Below, one piece after another: positions 37,410-46,371 of a stretch of DNA of 54,613 nt. Numbering within the stretch: the stretch's first letter is position 1; each line of letters opens with the position of its first letter. The notes below the pieces were generated by a model. The model did not search any database, was not told the DNA's origin, and saw nothing but the letters and a program-made list of their open reading frames with translations. A program made the translations under genes and the position numbers. This stretch comes from Bacteroidales bacterium (GTDB lineage Bacteria > Bacteroidota > Bacteroidia > Bacteroidales > Muribaculaceae), in the NCBI GenBank assembly GCA_014800785.1, contig JAAVFK010000043.1, positions 1 to 54,613 on the forward strand, given 5' to 3'.

Positions 37410-38909
37410 ATGTTTCATTCTTCTTATTTCGAGAAATCGTTTATCAGGCGTAAATCAAGCGGAATCACCGCTCTGGCTCTTCTGACCGTGACGATCTTCT
37501 CGCTCGCTGTGTTTCACCCCAAGACAGAGTTCTTCCAGTCTCTGCTTTCGCACATGTGTGTGATTTTCAGAGGACCGGTGACTCTCTTCTGCTTTTTCTG
37601 CATCGCTGTTCTTCTATTCCTGGTGTGCTCCGGGTATGGTAACATCCGACTCGGTGGCGAGAAAGCAAAGCCGGAGTTCAGCACGTTCTCCTGGCTTTCG
37701 TGTCTGTTTATGGCCGGATGTGGAATCGGTATTGTGTTTTATTGTCAGGAGCCTATCCTGCACTATTACAACAACCCTTATGCCGGAAACGTGCCGGGAG
37801 ACCCTGTATCCGTGGCTTATTCCCTCACCTTATTCAACTGGACAATAAACGACTGGGTACAGTTTGCCCTGCTCGGCGTGATCATCGCCTACTTCCATTA
37901 TAACAAGGGGAAGGATCTGAAAATGAGTTCCATTCTGCCGGGGAAGACCCCAATATGGATCAGGCGGAGCGTCGATATAATAATGGCTCTCGGTGTCATT
38001 TCTGGTCTCACAACGTCACTCGGACTCGGAGTGAACCAAATTGGCAAGGGGTTCGAATATGTTTTCGATACATCTATCAGTCCGTTCATTCTGATGTTCC
38101 TGATTGCGGTTGTAGCTGCATGGTCTGTTACATCGGGATTGAAAAAGGGTGTCAAATGGCTTTCCAATATATCGACAGTCATGGTATCTCTTCTCATGAT
38201 ATCGATAGTTTTTATCGGTGTGTTCTATCATGATATATTCAACTTTCTGGGTTATATAGCCAATGGAACCGGGCTGTTGTTCGCAAACTATTTACATTAC
38301 AATGACTTCATGAACGAGGCGTCCGACTCCTGGGCTGCGGCAAATCCAATTTTCTTCAATCTCTGGTTTGCTGCCTGGGCAGCTTTCGTGGCCGTCTTTG
38401 TTGCGAAAATCTCCAAGGGGCGTACCATACGGGAGTTTATAATAGGAGTTGTGGCCTTTCCGACGATATTCACAATACTTTGGTTTGGGGTCTTCGGTTG
38501 TGTCGGAGCAGAATACAGAGAACTCATCTACAAAGCGATGTCAAACGATGTGCCGACTGCATTATTCATCTTCTTTCAGCACATTACCAATAATGGCTAT
38601 TACGTCATCTTATCTTCGGCGGCACTACTCACCATCTGTTTGTTCTTCATTACATCGTCAGATTCGGGGTCCTATGTAGTCGCCACGTTGCTTTCCAAAG
38701 AAAAACATATTTCCTCAAAAGAGAAGATCTTCTGGGCTACCGTACAGTGTCTGGTAGCTATGGCTCTTTATTGGTGCGGGGGACTGGCACTTGTTCAGTC
38801 GGTCTCTGTAATCATGGGGCTTCTCGTAATGATACTGATTCTTATAGGTTCCGTTCTGTTCATTCGTAGACTGATACAAGACTCTCGCATTTCCAAAAAT
38901 AACCAATAA
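37410..38909 (+). CDS. BCCT-family transporter
   Basis: This roughly 499-residue secondary transporter of the betaine/carnitine/choline family has about 12 membrane segments. The glycine-rich motif of helix 3 reads AGCGIGIVFYCQEPILHYYN (about 101-120), matching the GxGIG...EP..H pattern, and the signature helix is FNWTINDWVQFALLGVIIAYFHYNKG (about 138-163). The ATG at 37410 gives a usual N-terminus; a GTG seven codons earlier is possible. BCCT proteins take up quaternary ammonium compounds with sodium or protons. A transporter is out of place in a glycan operon and may import the substrate for the ATP-grasp/PLP genes that follow. It lies after a 224-bp gap and 7 nt before the sugar transferase gene. 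Confidence 0.88.
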   Translation: MFHSSYFEKSFIRRKSSGITALALLTVTIFSLAVFHPKTEFFQSLLSHMCVIFRGPVTLFCFFCIAVLLFLVCSGYGNIRLGGEKAKPEFSTFSWLSCLFMAGCGIGIVFYCQEPILHYYNNPYAGNVPGDPVSVAYSLTLFNWTINDWVQFALLGVIIAYFHYNKGKDLKMSSILPGKTPIWIRRSVDIIMALGVISGLTTSLGLGVNQIGKGFEYVFDTSISPFILMFLIAVVAAWSVTSGLKKGVKWLSNISTVMVSLLMISIVFIGVFYHDIFNFLGYIANGTGLLFANYLHYNDFMNEASDSWAAANPIFFNLWFAAWAAFVAVFVAKISKGRTIREFIIGVVAFPTIFTILWFGVFGCVGAEYRELIYKAMSNDVPTALFIFFQHITNNGYYVILSSAALLTICLFFITSSDSGSYVVATLLSKEKHISSKEKIFWATVQCLVAMALYWCGGLALVQSVSVIMGLLVMILILIGSVLFIRRLIQDSRISKNNQ

Positions 38910-38916
38910 TTAAACC

Positions 38917-39546
38917 ATGAAGCCCTATAGAGATTTTTTCAAAAGAGGCATTGATATAGGAGTCTCTTCACTCGGATTGCTCCTCCTCTCGTTGCCATTG
39001 TCGGTTATTGCTCTTTGGCTACATTTTGCAAACAAAGGAGCCGGAGTCTTCTTCTTACAGGAACGTCCGGGAAAAAATGGGAAAATATTTCGGATATACA
39101 AGTTTAAATCCATGACTGATCAGAGAGATGAACAAGGACATCTTCTGCCAGACTCCAAAAGAATGACAAAAGGAGGAAAATTTGTGCGCAAGACTTCCAT
39201 TGACGAATTGCCACAGTTGTGGAATGTACTTAAGGGTGACATGTCCTTAATAGGGCCAAGACCACTTTTGCCTGAGTATCTCCCATATTATACTGAGAAG
39301 GAAATGCACAGGCATGATGTACGTCCGGGTATAACGGGCCTCGCACAGGTAGAGGGAAGAAACTCCAATACCTGGGAGGAGACTTTTGCTAAAGATTTGG
39401 AATACACTGAGAATGTAACATTTCTTAACGATTGCAAAATTTTATTTGGCACATTCCTTAATGTCATAAAAAAACGCGATGTTCAAGCTGTGCCGACAGG
39501 CAACTATCTCCATGTTGAAAGAGCGAGATTGCAGAATAAGAATTAA
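38917..39546 (+). CDS. initiating sugar-phosphate transferase (PglC/WcaJ type)
   Basis: This 209-residue membrane enzyme transfers a sugar-1-phosphate to undecaprenyl phosphate, starting repeat-unit assembly. It has the single N-terminal re-entrant/hydrophobic segment (about 15-38), followed by FFLQERPGKNGKIFRIYKFKSM (about 49-70), TSIDELPQLWNVLKGDMSLIGPRPLLPEYL (about 93-122) and RPGITGLAQVEGRNS, all hallmarks of the small (monotopic) polyprenyl phosphosugar transferases. It is short like PglC, without the extra N-terminal helices of WcaJ. Such genes usually sit near the 3' end of Bacteroides glycan operons. Confidence 0.95.
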   Translation: MKPYRDFFKRGIDIGVSSLGLLLLSLPLSVIALWLHFANKGAGVFFLQERPGKNGKIFRIYKFKSMTDQRDEQGHLLPDSKRMTKGGKFVRKTSIDELPQLWNVLKGDMSLIGPRPLLPEYLPYYTEKEMHRHDVRPGITGLAQVEGRNSNTWEETFAKDLEYTENVTFLNDCKILFGTFLNVIKKRDVQAVPTGNYLHVERARLQNKN

Positions 39547-39562
39547 TCAATAAAGCAAATCA

Positions 39563-40843
39563 ATGAAAAAGAAACTACTTATTCTTGGAAGTGATTACGG
39601 AACATTGGATACCGTAAGAACTGCTCAAGAGATGGGATTATATGTTGTTGTTACCGACACGATGTCGACGTCGCCAACAAAAAGAGCTGCTGACGAAGCT
39701 TGGATGATTTCGACAACAGATATAGATACTCTTGAAGCAGAATGTAGAAGACATGACATAGCCGGTATCGCTTATGGTGCATCTGATTTCAATATCAATA
39801 ACGGTAGAAAGCTATGTAAACGCCTTGGACTACCTGTGTACTGCGAGGATGACAGAGCATGGGAGATCGCTAATAACAAAAGCGAATTCAAAAAGGTCTG
39901 TAGGAAGGTCGGAGCTCCGGTGGCTAAAGACTACTATCTGAACGATAAGCTAAACGACGAGGAAATTGATATGATTACTTTCCCCGTCGTTGTCAAACCG
40001 GTGGACAAAAGCGGCAATCGAGGGATGAGTTATTGTTATGACAAGGAACAATTGAAAACCGCATGGGCTCATGCAAGATCCATCTCCGATAATCCCGTTA
40101 TCGTAGTGGAAAGGATGCTCAAAGGTCCTGAATATGCTGTTAACTATGTAATTGCTGATGGGGAGCCTCGTCTTCTATATTTCAGTGCAGAGCATCATCA
40201 GCCAGGACAGGCAGCTAACTTGTATTCGGTCATAAATACACAGCCTCTTCATCTCAGACAATATCTCGATGAAGTGAATGACAAGGTCATCGAACTCCTG
40301 AAAGAAGTTGGTTGTCGTGAAGGAGTTGCATGGGTAGAATGTATGCGCGATGAGGACGGCAAGTTCTACCTTTTAGAAATGGGCTATCGGTACGGCGGTG
40401 AAATGACATATGTGCCATATAAACTCGTGAGAGGTTTCGACACCATAAAATGGATGATAGAGATTTCTATGGGGCAGAAGCATCAGGTATCTGATCTTCC
40501 GTCCGGGCTTAATGGGTTGGAAACAGCAACTGCAGCCTCTTACTATATGTTCAGCCATCAAGCCGGCACTATAGAGCGTATCGATGGATTGGAAAAGATC
40601 GAAAGCTTACCGGGAGTATTTGTAGACTTCCCGAAGAGAGAGGGTAACCAGGTTCGCGGTAAAGCAGCAATGGGTATAATAAGAATATATGGTGAGACGA
40701 TTCAAGATCTCGTTTCAAAAATCCGGCTTATCAATGAAAATCTAAGAATCACTGATAAGGAAAATAAAGGAATGTTCATATACTTTGATGATTACGGAGC
40801 GTTGATCGATGATTTCGAAGCCGGGATCAAAGAATTTTGCTAA
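39563..40843 (+). CDS. ATP-grasp ligase
   Basis: This 426-residue ATP-grasp protein probably activates a carboxylate as acyl phosphate and joins it to an amine. The pre-ATP-grasp Rossmann part starts KLLILGSDYGTLDTVRTAQEMG. The ATP-grasp core has NKSEFKKVCRKVGAPVAKDYY, FPVVVKPVDKSGNRGM (about 141-156, with the ATP Lys), VIVVERMLKGPEYAVNYVI and the late magnesium site FYLLEMGYRYGGEMT (about 270-284), which replaces the more usual E.N.R with E.G.R. It resembles carbamoyl-phosphate synthase-like ligases but is not a known named enzyme. It is one of two ATP-grasp genes flanking a PLP enzyme, which suggests an amino-acid or amide decoration of the glycan. Confidence 0.85.
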   Translation: MKKKLLILGSDYGTLDTVRTAQEMGLYVVVTDTMSTSPTKRAADEAWMISTTDIDTLEAECRRHDIAGIAYGASDFNINNGRKLCKRLGLPVYCEDDRAWEIANNKSEFKKVCRKVGAPVAKDYYLNDKLNDEEIDMITFPVVVKPVDKSGNRGMSYCYDKEQLKTAWAHARSISDNPVIVVERMLKGPEYAVNYVIADGEPRLLYFSAEHHQPGQAANLYSVINTQPLHLRQYLDEVNDKVIELLKEVGCREGVAWVECMRDEDGKFYLLEMGYRYGGEMTYVPYKLVRGFDTIKWMIEISMGQKHQVSDLPSGLNGLETATAASYYMFSHQAGTIERIDGLEKIESLPGVFVDFPKREGNQVRGKAAMGIIRIYGETIQDLVSKIRLINENLRITDKENKGMFIYFDDYGALIDDFEAGIKEFC

Positions 40844-40848
40844 GATCT

Positions 40849-41757
40849 ATGATATTCCTTAAAATAGAGAGGATTAGTTGCTTCGGAGTGCCGATAGCAC
40901 TGGTAAGAGATGATCTCTACCCGGCTGTGGGGGGTGGAAACAAAGCACGCAAAGCCACTTATTATGAAAAGGCTATGCGGGAGGGAGGTTTTGATGCTTG
41001 TGTGACGACAGGTGGAATCCAATCCAATCATAATCGAGCGATAGCTTTAATGTGTGCACGTAACGGTTGGAAGTGCCATAATGTCTATCACGGATCAGAA
41101 GACAGATTTTTGAATGAGAGAGGGAACGCTCTATTAGTCAGAAAGAGCGGTGCGTCTTATGAATTTGTTGAGCCCTCAGAGATCGGTCCGGCTATGGATA
41201 GAGCTATGACTACATTAAGGGAGCAGGGCTTTAATCCGCTCTACATTCATGGCGGTGGTCATGATCTACCGGGAGGACTGGCTCTGATTGAAGCCGTAAA
41301 GGAGTTGAAAAGAGAATGTGATCTGATGGGATATAAACCAACCCATATTTTTCAAGCATCAGGGACAGGATCTACTCAGGCCGGGATTGCCGTTGGACTG
41401 GATATTGTCGGTTGGTCCGATGTCAGTCTTACCGGAATATCGGTCGCCAGACAAAAGGAACGTGGAACCATGGTCATAGAGGAGTTTGCCAACATGCTCG
41501 CTGAACATATTGGTCTCGAGAAAAACTATGACGGCCTTATAGACTTCAATACCGATTATCTATCCGGAGGATATGAAAAGTATACGCCCGAGATGGATAA
41601 ATATCTTGAAGGAGTAATGAAGCATACCGGGGTGATGTTCGATACCACGTATTCAGGAAAAGCATTCTATGGAATGATGGATATCATAAAGAAAAATGGC
41701 CTTAAGGGCAACTTTCTTTTCTGGCATACGGGAGGACTAATGAATATGATGAAGTAA
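40849..41757 (+). CDS. PLP-dependent D-cysteine desulfhydrase / ACC deaminase family enzyme
   Basis: This roughly 302-residue fold-type II PLP enzyme has VPIALVRDDLYPAVGGGNKARKA near the start, where the Lys of GGGNKARK is the expected PLP Schiff-base residue (compare GGNKxRK in D-cysteine desulfhydrase). It is followed by TTGGIQSNHNRAIALMCARNG (about 55-75), with the SNHxR substrate loop, and by ASGTGSTQAGIAVGLD for the PLP phosphate. The ATG at 40849 lies just past the upstream stop. Family members deaminate or eliminate from small amino acids (D-cysteine, ACC, 2,3-diaminopropionate). Its location between two ATP-grasp genes suggests it shapes the amino acid they attach. Confidence 0.87.
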   Translation: MIFLKIERISCFGVPIALVRDDLYPAVGGGNKARKATYYEKAMREGGFDACVTTGGIQSNHNRAIALMCARNGWKCHNVYHGSEDRFLNERGNALLVRKSGASYEFVEPSEIGPAMDRAMTTLREQGFNPLYIHGGGHDLPGGLALIEAVKELKRECDLMGYKPTHIFQASGTGSTQAGIAVGLDIVGWSDVSLTGISVARQKERGTMVIEEFANMLAEHIGLEKNYDGLIDFNTDYLSGGYEKYTPEMDKYLEGVMKHTGVMFDTTYSGKAFYGMMDIIKKNGLKGNFLFWHTGGLMNMMK

Positions 41758-41763
41758 CTACAA

Positions 41764-42789
41764 ATGAATATATTGTTTACTTGTGCAGGTAGACGCACTT
41801 ATCTCCTGAAATATTTCAAGGAGCAAATGGGAACAAGTGGTCTCGTGGTCGGAGCGGATATGCAGTTATCTGCGCCGGCACTGACAGCAGCCGACGTGAA
41901 GGTACAGGTTCCGGCAGTATATGCCCCCAACTATATCGATACAATTATTGATATCTGTCAAAAGTGGGAAATAAAAGCTATTATACCTCTCAATGATCTC
42001 GAACTTCCAATTCTTGCGCGAAACCGCGAGCAATTTGAAAAGATAGGTGTCATAGTGATGGTAGCTCCTACTGAATTTATAGATATCTGCTTCGACAAAT
42101 TCAAGACAGCGAAATTCGTTGAATCCATAGGTCTCAGTACACCCAGGACTTATATTAATCTCCACAAAGCCGAAGAAGCATTGATGACTGGAGATCTGCA
42201 GTTCCCTCTGGTACTGAAGCCAAGATGGGGTTCAGGATCCATCGGTATAGAATTCGTCAACAATGATACGGAGTTGAGAGAAACCTACGGCTCACTTTTA
42301 AAGAAAATCAAGCAGACGATTCTGTCAACGGCCTCTCAAGGGGATGAATATATTCTAATTCAGGAGAAAATTGAGGGTCAGGAATATGGTATGGATGTTA
42401 TGAATGACCTAAAAGGCAGTCATCAGGCAGTTTCCGTGAAAAAGAAACTTTCGATGAGAGCCGGAGAAACAGATAAGGCCAAGACGGTAGAAAATGCGGA
42501 AATAGAGCGTATTGGCCGCATATTGGGAGAAAACTCGGGACATCTTGGTAATCTGGATGTCGATGTGTTTGAAAAAGATGGCCATTATTATGTTCTTGAA
42601 CTCAATCCACGTTTTGGAGGCGGATTCCCCTTCAGCTATGAAGCCGGGGTCAACCTCCCCAAAGCTATCCTCAAATGGCTAAACGGAGAAGCTATAGACT
42701 CGGCCATTCTCATATCCAGAAAAAACGAGACCTTCGCCAAGTGTGACTACCTTGTAAATGTAGGAAACAACTATATATGTGAGAAATAG
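41764..42789 (+). CDS. ATP-grasp ligase (carbamoyl-phosphate synthase large-subunit-like)
   Basis: This 341-residue protein begins ILFTCAGRRTYLLKYFKEQ, the usual opening of the short CarB-like ATP-grasp group in glycan loci. The core has FDKFKTAKFVESIGLSTPRTY, FPLVLKPRWGSGSIGIEFV (about 144-162, ATP Lys), YILIQEKIEGQEYGMDVMND and the metal-binding YYVLELNPRFGGGFPFSYEAGVNLP (about 277-301). It would ligate a carboxylate to an amine, ATP-dependently. It differs clearly from the first ATP-grasp protein, so the two probably act on different substrates or steps. It is the last intact gene of the glycan operon before RADAR. Confidence 0.88.
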   Translation: MNILFTCAGRRTYLLKYFKEQMGTSGLVVGADMQLSAPALTAADVKVQVPAVYAPNYIDTIIDICQKWEIKAIIPLNDLELPILARNREQFEKIGVIVMVAPTEFIDICFDKFKTAKFVESIGLSTPRTYINLHKAEEALMTGDLQFPLVLKPRWGSGSIGIEFVNNDTELRETYGSLLKKIKQTILSTASQGDEYILIQEKIEGQEYGMDVMNDLKGSHQAVSVKKKLSMRAGETDKAKTVENAEIERIGRILGENSGHLGNLDVDVFEKDGHYYVLELNPRFGGGFPFSYEAGVNLPKAILKWLNGEAIDSAILISRKNETFAKCDYLVNVGNNYICEK

Positions 42790-42828
42790 CTAACTTCCAT
42801 TATTATACAGCTACCTCCAAGAGTATAA

Positions 42829-42984
42829 ATCTATATTATCAAGCTTATCGTCAACAATATCAATGGCATTGAGAATCCGGTTGAGGTCGGTAACTATGAC
42901 GACGATGTGCTGATGCTGATGTATGACGATGTCGTTGTATGCAAGGCCGACGATCTTGTCGACCGTAACTTCACTACTATATAG
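42829..42984 (+). pseudogene. 3' remnant of an unidentified gene
   Basis: A frame of about 51 codons without a start codon reads like real protein (KLIVNNINGIENPVEVGNYD, then DDVLMLMYDDVVVCKADDL) and ends in TAG. I do not recognise the family. It probably marks the end of a gene cut off when the downstream segment was inserted or deleted. Confidence 0.35.
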
Positions 42985-43065
42985 TAATCCTACCTGAGTA
43001 TATTAAAATGCGAACAGGCATCGAACTCTTCTTGTGCGATGGCTGGGTGGTAGTAGCGTTCCGGG

Positions 43066-43095
43066 ACGTGTTATTCTTATACGTGTTATTCTTAT
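43066..43095. repeat. 15-bp perfect tandem duplication
   Basis: The unit acgtgttattcttat occurs twice in a row (43066-43080 and 43081-43095) in the junction upstream of rdrA. Confidence 0.85.
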
Positions 43096-43137
43096 AAAAG
43101 ATATATGAGTTTAAATAGATAAGACTTCGAGAGTTTG

Positions 43138-43183
43138 GATATAATTTAGGGGGAGTAATCGATATAATTTAGGGGGAGTAATC
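43138..43183. repeat. 23-bp perfect tandem duplication upstream of rdrA
   Basis: A 23-bp unit containing ataatttagggggagtaat is present twice without a mismatch (43138-43160 and 43161-43183), ending 22 nt before the rdrA start. Copy-number change here could alter the promoter spacing or leader of the defence operon. Confidence 0.88.
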
Positions 43184-43204
43184 TTTGATTTAGATGATAT
43201 AACA

Positions 43205-46200
43205 ATGGCAAGCAATAAGATGGAAAGTGAAAAATTGGATAATGACGGACAGATTGTGCTTAAGTATGTGCGCGGTCGTGAACGTGATGTTGTGATTGAG
43301 GAGTCGGGATTCGATAAGTCGATTTTTACAGATCAGTATGTGCAGGCTTTGAAGCTTGTCAATAGTTTGATTGATGATGATGAGAACAGCTCGTTGAAGT
43401 GCGTGGCTTTCTGTGGAGACCGTGGCGAAGGAAAGACTTCGTGTATGTCTACGGTCCGTCATATTCTGGAGTATTGCGATGATGAAAAAGATCTTCGGAA
43501 TAAGTTTGTCAAAAATCTGAACCTGACAAAGCTCGAAGGAAAGAAATTCTATGAGGTGGAGGTTATTGATCCTTCGTTTTTCGATGAGAAAAACAATATC
43601 CTTGAAGTAGTAATCAGCCACCTATATAATGAAAGTCTCAAAAGGGCTAACGGGAACACTGATTGCCGTCTGAATCTAAACAAGGCTTTCAGTGATGTGA
43701 ACTCAAGCTTGAAGACTCTTGAGACCGGTGATCTTGATTCACTCAATGACCTTCATCGTCTCTCGGTCATGTCCACACGAATTACTCTTCGTAAACAGAT
43801 GGAGGAATTAGTGGAGAAGTTCCTGAAATTCGTAGGTTGTGATTATCTTGTTATCCCCATAGACGATATAGATCTTCACATTTCCTATGCCTACAGAATG
43901 TGCGAACAGATACGGAAATATCTATGTGTGAAGCATTGTCTTGTCTTCTTCAGTGTAAAGATAAGTCAACTTCAGGATGTCGTGGCCAGCGAAATGAAGT
44001 CTGCACTCAAAGCTGTGGACACGAATTCTCCTAAGCAAGATATTTTTAATGTTGAGGAGATTTCAGCCATGGCCGAAAAGTATGTCAATAAGCTTATTCC
44101 GGCCAGAAACCGAATCAATATGCCAAAGGCCTACAGTATGATTGACTTCAAGCTTGACATCAACGGAGAAATATATACCGAGTCTGTCAAGGATGTTATC
44201 GTGCAGTTGATTTATACCTGCACACGCTATATGTTTTATAACTCTTATGACAACGTTTCTCCGATAGTGCCCAACAATCTGCGTGATCTTCAGAATCTGA
44301 TTGCCTTTCTGTCATCTTTAGATATGATCGACAATTCACGTTCAGCCGAGGAAAAGCCAATACTTGAGAAGAATAAACGTCTATTCAAATCATATTTCTT
44401 CTCAGTATGGAGGAACCGTTTTAATACGCCACTTCGTGACAAATTAGATGCACTGATCAACTTCGATTTCGGCACATCATTCAATAAGGAGGTAGTCTCC
44501 ATTATAGCTGAGTACTTTAAGAATAACTTGGCGAAAGATTATTTGTCAAATGGCGAGGAAGAATATGAGGCTGACGCCAAGACAAACGTGAAAAGCGAGG
44601 GGAACGCTGTCCAAACAAGTGTAGGTAAAGAAATGATCAACAGTATTCTCTCCACTAATAATTTCGGATATAACATTACTATTGGGGATGTATTCTATCT
44701 TTTAACCTCTCTTGAGAGTGAAACTCTTAATGAGTCTCTCTATGCACTGGTCTTCTTCCTCAAAAGCATATACTCTATCAAGTTATATGAGACATACGAT
44801 CTGATTACCGAGAAACCGGGTATGATCTATCCCAAGGAGGACAAGGAACGAGCCGGCCTCATGCTTGTAGACAGACGGTTCGATCAATCAAACCGTCTCC
44901 AACAATTGACCGGAGGTAGCTATTTTACCTATCGTCCTGGAGAATACATCCCCTACAATAGCCAGAATCAACAAGATAACAAGCCTAACGATCTCCGAGT
45001 CATTAATGGCAAAGCTCTCAACGACCTTCTAAGTAAGCTAAAGCGAGAATATCCCAAGATTATTGAGATCAAAGATAAAGAAAAGCTCGAACCGGAGGAG
45101 AAAGAGAAGTTGGATCAGTTCATTCAAAAACTCAAGGTAGCCGAGTTTTTCATTCTGACTATAAAAGCAGCCATTCCGCAAAAACAAATAGGGACAGGTG
45201 ATAGAGAGAATCTTATAAAGGTATCCAATTACCTTCGCAAGAATGTAGACGCTTGGCATTATCGCGGATTTTATCCTAATACCGGATATTATCTGTTTGA
45301 TATTATGGCTCCATTCGGAACCATGCTTAACGTAGAATTTACCTATAGACGTTTCGCTGCTGTAGATGATGAGTTCTTTTCTTTCATAAAGAACTTCGAG
45401 GGTTCAATATTATACTCAATATTCGAGGAGTGTAAGGATTCTCGGGAATATATCATGGGAACAGAGTCCGACTTTGTTCAACAACACAAAGTTCTCTCGG
45501 ACTGCTCGATCAGAAATGCGGAGGTTTTGATGTCAATTATCGATTTTATCACGCATAATCGTAAATTGACTCACACCGGAGGCAAAAATCTATTCAATAC
45601 TTTCTATCAAGAAATTTTGGATAGTAAAATGAAGACCCAGAAGAATCTGAAAAACGGTAAGGCTTATAATATAACATTCAGCTTTCTCGAGCCACTTAAG
45701 AGAATTCTGGATCAAAGAATAGCAATTACGAAAAAACGTAATGATAAAAACAAGGAGAAAAAGGGAGGGAATGATAAAATGACCGATTTGGATCGGTTAT
45801 TTGAGAAAACATTCTCCTCCATTTTTGAACTCAATTTCAAGACAAAAACAGACATAACAAAGAGTGAGTTAATCGAGGAACTTAAACTGTCTATTGGTGG
45901 GGCACACACAAAAAATTCTATCTATAAACGCATTATAGTAGTACTTAAATCACATAATTTGGAATGGGATAAAGAGGTCCTAAGAAATGTAATCCCAAAC
46001 TACAACAAATCGAAAGGGTTAAACGAGGATGAACTCAACGTACTAATCAATACTATTTATCCTTATATTGGCCATCCCATTGTTTCTACTAAACATGCTG
46101 ACACAGAGAAGTCTAAGGGGAAAGATGGCGAAACAAGAAATTCCTCAGATACAAGCAATACCAACGAGCAAAGAACTGAGAATCCTACTCAGGAGTCATC

Positions 46201-46258
46201 GAATTCAGAAGCCGGGACAGAGTCTGCAGATATCAGCTCCAACAATGAAGATGAATGA
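43205..46258 (+). CDS. rdrA: RADAR system ATPase RdrA
   Basis: This 1017-residue P-loop ATPase is assigned mainly from its operon with an RdrB-like deaminase. Walker A is CGDRGEGKTS (about 70-79) and Walker B is YLVIPIDDIDL (about 214-224, with D220-D221), followed by a sensor-like LVFFSVKISQLQDV. The rest is a large, mostly helical region without a named domain. A Lys-rich linker (KKRNDKNKEKKGG, about 842-854) and a Ser/Thr/Asn-rich acidic tail close the protein. In studied RADAR systems RdrA forms a ring that senses infection and works with RdrB. It is AT-richer than the core genome, and its upstream region carries a 23-bp tandem duplication. Confidence 0.85.
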   Translation: MASNKMESEKLDNDGQIVLKYVRGRERDVVIEESGFDKSIFTDQYVQALKLVNSLIDDDENSSLKCVAFCGDRGEGKTSCMSTVRHILEYCDDEKDLRNKFVKNLNLTKLEGKKFYEVEVIDPSFFDEKNNILEVVISHLYNESLKRANGNTDCRLNLNKAFSDVNSSLKTLETGDLDSLNDLHRLSVMSTRITLRKQMEELVEKFLKFVGCDYLVIPIDDIDLHISYAYRMCEQIRKYLCVKHCLVFFSVKISQLQDVVASEMKSALKAVDTNSPKQDIFNVEEISAMAEKYVNKLIPARNRINMPKAYSMIDFKLDINGEIYTESVKDVIVQLIYTCTRYMFYNSYDNVSPIVPNNLRDLQNLIAFLSSLDMIDNSRSAEEKPILEKNKRLFKSYFFSVWRNRFNTPLRDKLDALINFDFGTSFNKEVVSIIAEYFKNNLAKDYLSNGEEEYEADAKTNVKSEGNAVQTSVGKEMINSILSTNNFGYNITIGDVFYLLTSLESETLNESLYALVFFLKSIYSIKLYETYDLITEKPGMIYPKEDKERAGLMLVDRRFDQSNRLQQLTGGSYFTYRPGEYIPYNSQNQQDNKPNDLRVINGKALNDLLSKLKREYPKIIEIKDKEKLEPEEKEKLDQFIQKLKVAEFFILTIKAAIPQKQIGTGDRENLIKVSNYLRKNVDAWHYRGFYPNTGYYLFDIMAPFGTMLNVEFTYRRFAAVDDEFFSFIKNFEGSILYSIFEECKDSREYIMGTESDFVQQHKVLSDCSIRNAEVLMSIIDFITHNRKLTHTGGKNLFNTFYQEILDSKMKTQKNLKNGKAYNITFSFLEPLKRILDQRIAITKKRNDKNKEKKGGNDKMTDLDRLFEKTFSSIFELNFKTKTDITKSELIEELKLSIGGAHTKNSIYKRIIVVLKSHNLEWDKEVLRNVIPNYNKSKGLNEDELNVLINTIYPYIGHPIVSTKHADTEKSKGKDGETRNSSDTSNTNEQRTENPTQESSNSEAGTESADISSNNEDE

Positions 46259-46371
46259 TCTCTTAATAGACTGTCTAACAAGAAGACATTTCTCAAAAAA
46301 CACCCATACAATCCACGCCTCAGTAATCGAAATCTGACGTTTCGGACCGTGAGTAGACCAATTTCTAATAT

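Larger units (their letters stand above)
42790..43204. other. gene-poor junction between glycan operon and RADAR
   Basis: These 415 bp hold one apparent protein-coding remnant (42829-42984), two perfect tandem duplications (43066-43095 and 43138-43183) and the upstream region of rdrA. Just after the second duplication, TAATCTTTG (43178-43186) is close to a TAnnTTTG -7 box but has one extra base. No terminator was found after the ATP-grasp gene. Confidence 0.5.

Noticed and set aside
43008-43097. A 29-codon frame (MRTGIELFLCDGW...) before rdrA
   Set aside because: Its hydrophobic end is created by the 15-bp tandem duplication and nothing else supports coding.
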